Below are positions 55,017 to 61,938 of a stretch of 64,000 bases of DNA, piece after piece. Numbering within the stretch: position 1 is the first letter of the stretch; each line of letters starts with the position of its first letter. Position numbers and translations under genes: made by a program. Location: NCBI RefSeq assembly GCF_013403955.1, contig NZ_JABFDG010000001.1, positions 868,001 to 932,000 on the forward strand, written 5' to 3'. Under the pieces are notes generated by a model that was not told the origin of the DNA, did no database searches, and was given only the letters and a program-made list of their open reading frames with translations. The DNA comes from Winogradskyella vidalii. GTDB taxonomy: Bacteria > Bacteroidota > Bacteroidia > Flavobacteriales > Flavobacteriaceae.

Positions 55017-56458
55017 GCTTTTTTCTTAATAAGCCATAAGCCTACAAACATCAATAAGCCGTTGTAAATTAAGATTTCAAAACCAATTTCATGCCCATTA
55101 AACACTTCTTTAGAGTATAAGTTTAAGAGGTATGACATTAACGGCGCTACTATGGCAATTAACCATACCCATTTGTCTTTGATTTGAAATTTGGTCATTA
55201 AACCAAAGGCAAATAAACCTAATAGAGGACCATAAGTATAGCCCGCAGCTTTAAAAAGTTCCCAAATTACAGAGACGTCTTTAAAAATTAAATCGAATAG
55301 TAAAATCACTAAAACCAGTGTAATACTAAATCCAATATGTACGCGTTTTCTTAAGCTTTTTCGTTCGTTTTCCTGTTTGTTTTCAATATCTAAAATATCA
55401 AAACAAAACGATGTTGTTAGTGAGGTTAAGGCAGAATCTGCACTAGAGTAGGCTGCAGCAATTAAGCCTAGTAAAAAGAAGGCAGAGGTTACGATACCTA
55501 TTTCAGGAAGCATGGCTATAGAAGGAAATAAATCATCTTTAGTTGCTGTAATACCGTGTGTAGCTGCATATTGTGTGAGCATTAGTCCCAGAACTAAGAA
55601 AAGAATGTTTACAAAGATTAGCACAATACTAAAGGTTACCATATTCTTCTGTGCGTCTTTTAGATTGCGACAGGTGAGGTTTTTTTGCATCATATCCTGA
55701 TCTAAGCCAGTCATGGTAATGGTGATGAAAATTCCAGATAAAAAGCTTTTCCAGAAGTATTGCGAGTCATTACTGTTTTCAAAAAAGAAAACTTTACTAA
55801 GGTTACTTTCTTTGGTGTAGTTAATAATGTCCCCAATGCTATTGAGATCTAAAGCTGAAGCTAAAAAAACTATTGTTACCACAACAGAAATTAGCATAAA
55901 CAATGTTTGAAGTGTATCGGTAAAAATGATGGTTTTTATACCGCCCCTAAAGGTGTAGAGCCAAATTAAAGCAATGGTGATTATTACGGTAACAGCAAAA
56001 GGAATATCAAAAAGGTCAAACACTAAAAGTTGTAAAACTTTGGCAACTAAAAATAAGCGAAAAGCCGCACCAACAGTTCTAGAAATAAGAAAAGCAATCG
56101 ACCCGGTTTTATAACTCACAATTCCAAAACGGTCTCGTAAATAAGTATAGATGGAGGTTAAGTTTAATTTATAATAAAGTGGGAGTAGTACATAGGCTAT
56201 AATGAGATAGCCAAAAAAATATCCAAAAACCACTTGTAAATACCCAAATTGCTTAGCTTCTACTGCGCCTGGAACCGAAATAAATGTAACTCCAGACAAG
56301 GATGCGCCAATCATTCCAAAGGCAACTAAGTACCAAGGCGCTGATTTGTTAGCCTTAAAAAAAGCCGCATTAGAATCTTCTTTTCCTGTGAAATAGGAGA
56401 TTATAATAAGTAATCCAAAATAACATGCAATTAATAGAAGGATTGAAGTTGGAGACAT
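55013..56458 (-). CDS. Sodium/solute symporter (SSS family)
   Basis: A 481-residue transporter with about 13 helices and the LeuT-like core of the SSS family. WYLVAFGMIGASLSGVTFISVPG (helix 2 region) and the sodium-site stretch AAAYSSADSALTSLTTSF (about 330-347) are characteristic. The substrate (sugar, amino acid or vitamin) cannot be told. It is the only gene in its unit; a near-zero gap separates it from the convergent CoA-binding gene. Confidence 0.88.
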   Translation of the reverse strand: MSPTSILLLIACYFGLLIIISYFTGKEDSNAAFFKANKSAPWYLVAFGMIGASLSGVTFISVPGAVEAKQFGYLQVVFGYFFGYLIIAYVLLPLYYKLNLTSIYTYLRDRFGIVSYKTGSIAFLISRTVGAAFRLFLVAKVLQLLVFDLFDIPFAVTVIITIALIWLYTFRGGIKTIIFTDTLQTLFMLISVVVTIVFLASALDLNSIGDIINYTKESNLSKVFFFENSNDSQYFWKSFLSGIFITITMTGLDQDMMQKNLTCRNLKDAQKNMVTFSIVLIFVNILFLVLGLMLTQYAATHGITATKDDLFPSIAMLPEIGIVTSAFFLLGLIAAAYSSADSALTSLTTSFCFDILDIENKQENERKSLRKRVHIGFSITLVLVILLFDLIFKDVSVIWELFKAAGYTYGPLLGLFAFGLMTKFQIKDKWVWLIAIVAPLMSYLLNLYSKEVFNGHEIGFEILIYNGLLMFVGLWLIKKKA

Positions 56459-56612
56459 AATATATAAATTATACTAATAATCTTGAAAAGTAGTGCTTTT
56501 GAAAAAAAAGAGGGATAGAAAGTTGAAATAATTATTAAAAAAATAGCAACGAAATATTATGACACCTTTTAATAGACTTATGATTCCTTTATTTTTTATG
56601 TCTAAAAATCTG

Positions 56613-56620
56613 TACCTTCG
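56613..56620 (+). promoter_or_regulatory. -7 promoter element of recR
   Basis: TACCTTCG differs from TAnnTTTG by one base and lies five bases before the recR ATG, implying a nearly leaderless transcript if real. Confidence 0.4.
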
Positions 56621-56625
56621 CACCC

Positions 56626-57243
56626 ATGGAATTTTCATCAAAACTCTTAGAAAACGCCGTAAATGAAATGGCACAATTACCAGGGATTGGCAAGCGAACA
56701 GCCTTGCGTTTGGTATTGCATATGTTGCGTCAACCAGAAAGCCAAACCCTTCAACTCGCTAACGCCTTAACCAAGGTGAGGTCAGAAATTAATTTTTGTA
56801 AATCGTGTCATAATATTAGCGATACTGTTTTGTGTGAAATCTGTAGTAACCCGAGCAGAAATAGTGAATTAATTTGCGTTGTTGAAGATATAAGAGACGT
56901 TATGGCTGTTGAGAATACCAGTTCTTTTAAAGGGTTATATCACGTTTTAGGTGGAAAAATATCACCAATGGATGGCATTGGTCCTCAAGATTTAAATATC
57001 AAAACTTTAGTTGAAAAGGTGAAAGCTGGTAAAGTGAAAGAATTGATTTTTGCCATGAGTCCTACGATGGAAGGTGATACCACAAACTTTTATATTTTTA
57101 GACAAATTGAAGGTTGTAATATTGCGACATCGACTATTGCAAGAGGCGTGGCAGCAGGTAATGAATTAGAATATACAGACGAAATTACTTTAGGTAGAAG
57201 TATCTTAGATCGTGTGCCATTTGAAGCCTCATTAAAATCTTAA
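56626..57243 (+). CDS. recR: Recombination protein RecR
   Basis: RecR loads RecA with RecO/RecF during gap repair. The 205 residues include the helix-hairpin-helix [13 protein letters not shown] (about 18-30), the C4 zinc finger (C58, C61, C70, C73), the Toprim domain ([14 protein letters not shown], then SPTMEGDTT) and [13 protein letters not shown]. Length and order are standard. It is followed immediately by the glycosyltransferase gene in the same frame with no usable ATG between. Confidence 0.95.
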   Translation: MEFSSKLLENAVNEMAQLPGIGKRTALRLVLHMLRQPESQTLQLANALTKVRSEINFCKSCHNISDTVLCEICSNPSRNSELICVVEDIRDVMAVENTSSFKGLYHVLGGKISPMDGIGPQDLNIKTLVEKVKAGKVKELIFAMSPTMEGDTTNFYIFRQIEGCNIATSTIARGVAAGNELEYTDEITLGRSILDRVPFEASLKS

Positions 57244-57249
57244 ATACTT

Positions 57250-58350
57250 TTGAAGCTATCCGTTATCATATTAAACTATAATGTGCGCTATTTTTTAGAG
57301 CTATGTCTAAAAAGTGTTGAAGCAGCGATTGCTACTATTGATGCCGAAATTATAGTAATAGATAATAATTCGCCAGACGATAGCTGTGCTATGGTAAAGC
57401 AATTATTTCCAAGCGTAAAATTGATTGAAAACAAAGTGAATTCTGGCTTTTCAAAAGGGAATAACATAGCTGTGGCTGAGGCTAAAGGCGATTATCTTTG
57501 TATTTTAAATCCCGATACCGTTGTCGCCGAAGACACGTTTACAAAACTCATTGATTTTGCAGATTCAAAACAAAATCTAGGAATTGTTGGTTGTCAACTC
57601 ATAGATGGAAAAGGTAAATTTCTTCCTGAAAGTAAGCGAAATGTACCAACTCCTAAAGTCTCTTTAAATAAAATCTTAGGCGATGCAAAGGATTATTACG
57701 CGAATCATGTTGCCATTGACAATACCGCTAAAGTTGATATATTAGTCGGTGCATTTATGTGGCTTAAAAAAGAGGTTTACGAAGCCGTAAATGGTTTTGA
57801 TGAAGCTTATTTTATGTATGGAGAAGATATCGATTTATCTTATAAGGTGATAAAAGCAGGTTACGATAATTTTTATTTTGGAGACACTACAGTTATTCAT
57901 TTTAAAGGAGAGAGTACGCTAAAAAATGCGCAATATGCTAAGCGCTTTTATGGCGCAATGCAAATATTTTATAAAAAGCATTTTAAACAGAACTTATTAT
58001 TAAATACCGTGGTTTGGTTAGGTATTAAGATGGCTTATTTTATGAGAAAGACACCAGTTGAGGCTAAAGTTAAACTGAATCAGTCGTATGTTTATACAAC
58101 AGCTTTAGAGGCGAGTTTAGCTAGTCAATTACCAAAGCCAACCCATATTGAAGCTAAAACACAAGCAAAAATTGAAAATAATAGCCTGTTGGTTTATGAT
58201 TTTAACTTGCTGAAAGCTAAAGCTATAATCAGTGATATGAAACAGAAATCAAATCAAGAACATATTGTTTTTAGATTTCTTCCAAAAAACAGTAAATTTA
58301 TCCTCGGAAGCGATAGTGCTATTCATAGAGGAGAAGTGCTAAGCTTCTAA
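57250..58350 (+). CDS. Family 2 glycosyltransferase with C-terminal extension
   Basis: A 366-residue GT-A enzyme, rhamnosyltransferase-like: LSVIILNYN at the start, IVIDNNSPDDS, CILNPDTVVAED (DxD-type metal site) and the acceptor-side FDEAYFMYGEDIDLSYKV. It adds a sugar to an unknown surface glycan. It must start with TTG at 57250, as recR's TAA is in the same frame two codons upstream and MKLSVIILNYN fits relatives. Residues about 280-366 form an extra C-terminal region of unknown function. It may be cotranscribed with recR. Confidence 0.86.
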   Translation: MKLSVIILNYNVRYFLELCLKSVEAAIATIDAEIIVIDNNSPDDSCAMVKQLFPSVKLIENKVNSGFSKGNNIAVAEAKGDYLCILNPDTVVAEDTFTKLIDFADSKQNLGIVGCQLIDGKGKFLPESKRNVPTPKVSLNKILGDAKDYYANHVAIDNTAKVDILVGAFMWLKKEVYEAVNGFDEAYFMYGEDIDLSYKVIKAGYDNFYFGDTTVIHFKGESTLKNAQYAKRFYGAMQIFYKKHFKQNLLLNTVVWLGIKMAYFMRKTPVEAKVKLNQSYVYTTALEASLASQLPKPTHIEAKTQAKIENNSLLVYDFNLLKAKAIISDMKQKSNQEHIVFRFLPKNSKFILGSDSAIHRGEVLSF

Positions 58351-58395
58351 TGTACGATTATTGAATAAAAATCAGTAAAACGGCTATTTTTTTAG

Positions 58396-58403
58396 TAATT
58401 TTG
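58396..58403 (+). promoter_or_regulatory. -7 promoter element of the E2 gene
   Basis: TAATTTTG matches TAnnTTTG, 37 bases before the E2 ATG. No -33 TTG at the right spacing. Confidence 0.55.
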
Positions 58404-58440
58404 CACGCGATTAGCGAATAACGACCTACAAATTATAGAT

Positions 58441-59892
58441 ATGGCAAAATTTGAACTTAAGTTACCTAAAATGGGAGAAAGTGTTGCGGAAGCAACTATA
58501 ACCTCATGGCTTAAAGATGTTGGAGATGCAATTGAAGCAGACGAAGCTGTTTTAGAAATTGCAACAGATAAAGTGGATAGTGAAGTGCCAAGTGAAGTTG
58601 ATGGTGTCTTAGTAGAAAAACTGTTCGATGTTGATGATGTTGTGCAAGTTGGGCAAGTTATTGCGGTTATAGAAACAGAAGGTGGAGAGGTTGTAGAACA
58701 AACAGCACAAGAGCCAGTAGAGGAAACACAACCAGAAGCAGAGCCCGTAGCAGAGCCTGTTGCTCCAAAAGCTGTTGCTGAAGTAGCTCAAACTGTTGTA
58801 GCTGCAAAAACAGCTGTTGAACCTGTGGTTTCTACAGAAGATCGCTTTTATTCGCCTTTGGTTAAAAATATAGCTAAACAAGAGGGGATTTCTCAAACTG
58901 AATTAGATAGTATTCCAGGGACAGGAAAAGATAATCGTGTGACTAAAAATGACATTAAAGCTTATGTCGAGTCGCGAAGCACTACAACAGATTCCGCCTC
59001 GAATTCAGAAGCGAAAGTTGCACCAGTTTCAGCAAGTATAGCTAATGATACTCAGGTTTTAGATGCTAATCGTCGTCAAAGTTCAGTTAAAGCTACTAAA
59101 AATGATACTGCACCTACAGCTAAAAACGCCAATGCAACAGCTTCAGAGGCTAATTCGACAGAAAAAGAGGTTAAGGTTTCTAATGGTGATGAAATTATAG
59201 AAATGACCAGAATGGGGAAACTCATTTCTAAATATATGGTAGATTCGGTTCAAACTTCTGCTCATGTACAATCATTTATTGAAGCTGATGTGACTAACAT
59301 TTGGAATTGGAGAAAGAAAGTGAAAAGTGATTTTATGAAGCGCGAAGGTGAGAACTTAACGTTTACACCTATTTTTATGGAAGCGGTAACAAAAGCACTA
59401 AAAGATTTCCCTTTGATGAATATTTCTGTTCAAGGTGATAAAATTATTAAAAAGAAGGCTATTAATGTTGGTATGGCAGCAGCTTTACCAGATGGAAACC
59501 TAATAGTACCTGTCATTAAAAATGCTGATCAGTTAAATTTATATGGCATGGTAAAACGTGTTAACGATTTAGCCGGAAGAGCACGAGAAAATAAATTAAG
59601 TCCAGATGATATACAGGGTGGTACTTATACGGTAACTAATGTTGGTACGTTTGGTAGCATTATGGGGACCCCAATTATTAATCAGCCTCAAGTTGGTATT
59701 TTGGCCTTAGGTGCTATCCGAAAAACACCAGCAGTTATTGAAGGGCCACAAGGTGACTATGTTGGTATCCGCTATAAAATGTTTTTATCTCATTCTTATG
59801 ATCACAGAGTAGTTAATGGTGCTCTTGGAGGGCAGTTTGTAAAAGCTGTTAAGGATTACTTAGAAGGTTGGGATATGAATCGCGAAATCTAA
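58441..59892 (+). CDS. 2-oxo acid dehydrogenase E2, dihydrolipoamide acyltransferase
   Basis: The 483-residue core subunit of a 2-oxo acid dehydrogenase complex. An N-terminal lipoyl domain (lipoyl lysine K44 in ATDKVDSE), an Ala/Pro/Glu linker, a peripheral subunit-binding domain (FYSPLVKNIAKQEGIS, about 136-180) and the catalytic domain follow. The catalytic motif is H455-RVV-N459-G, where most E2 proteins have D. The branched-chain type is likely, but E1 and E3 genes are not nearby. It is a single gene. Confidence 0.9.
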   Translation: MAKFELKLPKMGESVAEATITSWLKDVGDAIEADEAVLEIATDKVDSEVPSEVDGVLVEKLFDVDDVVQVGQVIAVIETEGGEVVEQTAQEPVEETQPEAEPVAEPVAPKAVAEVAQTVVAAKTAVEPVVSTEDRFYSPLVKNIAKQEGISQTELDSIPGTGKDNRVTKNDIKAYVESRSTTTDSASNSEAKVAPVSASIANDTQVLDANRRQSSVKATKNDTAPTAKNANATASEANSTEKEVKVSNGDEIIEMTRMGKLISKYMVDSVQTSAHVQSFIEADVTNIWNWRKKVKSDFMKREGENLTFTPIFMEAVTKALKDFPLMNISVQGDKIIKKKAINVGMAAALPDGNLIVPVIKNADQLNLYGMVKRVNDLAGRARENKLSPDDIQGGTYTVTNVGTFGSIMGTPIINQPQVGILALGAIRKTPAVIEGPQGDYVGIRYKMFLSHSYDHRVVNGALGGQFVKAVKDYLEGWDMNREI

Positions 59893-59908
59893 ACAAATTC
59901 TTTTGAGG

Positions 59909-59926
59909 TATGCTGAACTTGTTTCA
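59909..59926. repeat. REP-like palindrome after the E2 gene
   Basis: TATGCTGAACTTGTTTCAG contains CTGAA/TTCAG arms and matches the core at 11906-11926 in 13 of 15 positions. It sits 17 bases after the E2 stop, flanked by ATTCTTTT and AAAAGAAT. Confidence 0.55.
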
Positions 59927-59956
59927 GTGAAAAAAAGAATCTTATTATAAAAAATC

Positions 59957-59988
59957 AAAAAGCACAGTTTTTACGACTGTGCTTTTTT
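59957..59988 (+). terminator. Terminator of the E2 gene
   Basis: AAAAAGCACAGT (59957-59968) pairs with ACTGTGCTTTTTT (59976-59988). The next 210 bases to the DUF134 promoter hold nothing I can identify. Confidence 0.9.
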
Positions 59989-60202
59989 AATTGAGGTTTT
60001 GTGGGGCATGTGTTTTTAGTATTTAAGTTTCTAAGCGTGAACTCATACAATTGCCAAGATGTCTTAATGTTTAGGTTAATATAAGGTGTTGCTTTTATTG
60101 GGTGTAATAACACTTAATATATTAATCGTTTTGTAGGTGCTTATGAGTGAATTATTTGATAAATAATTAGAATTAAAGCTTTAGTTATGAACGTAAGTTC
60201 AT

Positions 60203-60210
60203 TATCTTTG
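60203..60210 (+). promoter_or_regulatory. -7 promoter element of the DUF134 gene
   Basis: TATCTTTG, a perfect TAnnTTTG, 16 bases before the ATG at 60226. Confidence 0.6.
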
Positions 60211-60225
60211 TGTAAAATATAATAA

Positions 60226-60633
60226 ATGCCACGTCCAAAAAAAAAACGGAAAGTTAATCATCCCCCAAAAATGCTTGGGTTCAAGCCTTTTGGGATTCGT
60301 CTTTGTGATACAGAGCAGGTTATTATGCAGTATGAAGAGTATGAGACGATTAAGTTGGTTGTGTACGACAATATTTCGCAGGATGAAGCCGCTGAAAAAA
60401 TTGAAGTTTCAAGACCTACACTGACCAGAATCTACAACAGTGCTTTAAAAAAAATAGGTCAAGCTTTTGTTGAGGGTAAATCAATTATTATAGCAGGAGG
60501 AGATTTTGAATTTGAAAAAAATTGGTACAAATGCAAACGTTGTTTCAAATTAATAGATAGTATAAATCATCTTACTAATTGTGATGAATGTCCGGATGAT
60601 AAAAAGGAAGATTTAGAGAATTTAAATAGTTGA
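60226..60633 (+). CDS. DUF134 family DNA-binding protein
   Basis: The 135-residue protein matches DUF134: basic start MPRPKKKRKV, FKPFGIRLCDTEQVIMQYEEY, then a sigma-region-4-like helix-turn-helix DEAAEKIEVSRPTLTRIYN (about 54-72), and a C-terminal cysteine set (YKCKRCFKL, TNCDECPDD) that could bind metal. Members are probable transcription regulators, often near iron-sulfur or NifB/NifX-type proteins. It is the first gene of a plus-strand run, with a DUF5320-like gene three bases after its stop. Confidence 0.86.
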   Translation: MPRPKKKRKVNHPPKMLGFKPFGIRLCDTEQVIMQYEEYETIKLVVYDNISQDEAAEKIEVSRPTLTRIYNSALKKIGQAFVEGKSIIIAGGDFEFEKNWYKCKRCFKLIDSINHLTNCDECPDDKKEDLENLNS

Positions 60634-60636
60634 ATA

Positions 60637-60801
60637 ATGTCAAATTTTAATCACAGAGGACCAGATAACCTAGGGCCGAAAACAGGAATGAAATTAGGAA
60701 CGTGTCGAAAAAATAAATTGGATGGTCCTGATAATCTCGAAAACAAGTACTGTAGAAGAAGGCAACGAAGAAAATTATATTGCTTAGAGCATAATAATTA
60801 A
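60637..60801 (+). CDS. Small DUF5320-like protein
   Basis: A 54-residue protein with glycine-rich N-terminal half HRGPDNLGPKTGMKLGTC, which resembles the GP-G-MTGR-LG-C pattern of DUF5320, and a basic C-terminal half (YCRRRQRRKLYC) with paired cysteines. DUF5320 and DUF134 genes commonly occur together. The ATG lies three bases after the DUF134 stop. The function is unknown. Confidence 0.7.
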   Translation: MSNFNHRGPDNLGPKTGMKLGTCRKNKLDGPDNLENKYCRRRQRRKLYCLEHNN

Positions 60802-60861
60802 TTGATAATAAAAACGATGATGCTTCAAAAATGGTATTAAAGTTTTTAAAATAAAGATGTA

Positions 60862-61494
60862 ATGATTACAAAGGAGACTACAATTATAAAAGGAGAACGC
60901 GTTCAACTTCCTACCAAATACGGTCATTTTGAATTGGTACCATTTCAAGAAAAAACAAATAAATTAGAACATATTGCGCTGATAAAAGGTGAGATTGCCT
61001 CTAAAGATATTGTGTTAACACGTATCCATTCCTCTTGTGCTACAGGAGATTTATTTGGGTCCTTAAAATGCGATTGTGGAGATCAATTAATTCAAGCTAT
61101 GAAAATGATTGAGCAAAACGGCAGTGGTATCATTGTGTACTTACAACAAGAAGGAAGAGGAATTGGTCTTATGAATAAAATGAAGGCTTATAAATTGCAA
61201 GAAGCGGGGATGGATACTATTGAGGCAAATTTGCATTTAGGTTTTGCTGCAGATGAAAGAGGTTATGAGGTTGGTGTGGAGATTCTGAATCAACTCGGTG
61301 TAACTAAGTTAAATTTATTAACAAACAACCCAGATAAAATTTTAGGACTAGAAGAAAGTGGTATTAAAGTTGTAAATCGTGTGCCTATAGTAATAAAACC
61401 GAATCCGTATAATAAATACTATTTAGATACAAAGGAAAATCTAATGGGACATCAGCTTTCTGATGTGAAGTCTTGTGAAAAAATAGAAATATAA
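60862..61494 (+). CDS. ribA: GTP cyclohydrolase II (stand-alone RibA)
   Basis: RibA opens GTP to 2,5-diamino-6-ribosylamino-pyrimidinone phosphate, the first step of riboflavin synthesis. The 210 residues include the zinc cysteines C59, C70 and C72 (HSSCATGDLFGSLKCDCG), the catalytic QQEGRGIGL and the late TNNPDKI loop. It is not fused to RibB, unlike the usual flavobacterial RibBA, and other rib genes are absent. Close spacing to a thioesterase and a PLP enzyme suggests a specialised pathway; a simple second ribA copy is the alternative. Confidence 0.92.
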   Translation: MITKETTIIKGERVQLPTKYGHFELVPFQEKTNKLEHIALIKGEIASKDIVLTRIHSSCATGDLFGSLKCDCGDQLIQAMKMIEQNGSGIIVYLQQEGRGIGLMNKMKAYKLQEAGMDTIEANLHLGFAADERGYEVGVEILNQLGVTKLNLLTNNPDKILGLEESGIKVVNRVPIVIKPNPYNKYYLDTKENLMGHQLSDVKSCEKIEI

Positions 61495-61498
61495 TGCT

Positions 61499-61921
61499 AT
61501 GATAACCGATATATTTCAATTAAGACCTCTCTATGGTGAAGTTGATCAGATGGGGTATGTTTATCATGCCAATTATGTCATATATTGCCATAAAGCTCGT
61601 AATGAATTATTACGAAAATTTGGCATCGATGAGGTTGTATTAGAAAATAATGATATTATATTGCCTGTGATTTCATTTAACATTAATTATAAGAAGCCTG
61701 CCCATTTTGATGAACTTATTAGTATTAAAACAAGTATTAGTGAAATGCCTCATACGCGATTTAATTTCGAATTTGACATAAGAAATGAACAAAACACGCT
61801 TTTAATTAAAGCAGAATCAACTGTTGTTTTTGCAGATAAACAGTCGCGTAGACCAAAACGCATACCAGAATTTATTAAAAATAAACTCAATTCAGAATTT
61901 CGTTCGTTAGAACACTATTAA
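61499..61921 (+). CDS. Acyl-CoA thioesterase (4HBT/YbgC-like hot-dog fold)
   Basis: The 140-residue single hot-dog protein shows the active-site stretch YGEVDQMGYVYHANYV (catalytic D16), then the long helix CHKARNELLRKFGI and the strands PVISFNINYKKPAHFDEL. It hydrolyses acyl-CoA or acyl-ACP thioesters. It starts 4 bases after ribA and the next gene follows by 17 bases, so it belongs to the same transcription unit. Its substrate may be a product of the neighbouring PLP enzyme's pathway. Confidence 0.87.
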   Translation: MITDIFQLRPLYGEVDQMGYVYHANYVIYCHKARNELLRKFGIDEVVLENNDIILPVISFNINYKKPAHFDELISIKTSISEMPHTRFNFEFDIRNEQNTLLIKAESTVVFADKQSRRPKRIPEFIKNKLNSEFRSLEHY

Positions 61922-61938
61922 AGCCATATATACCAAGT

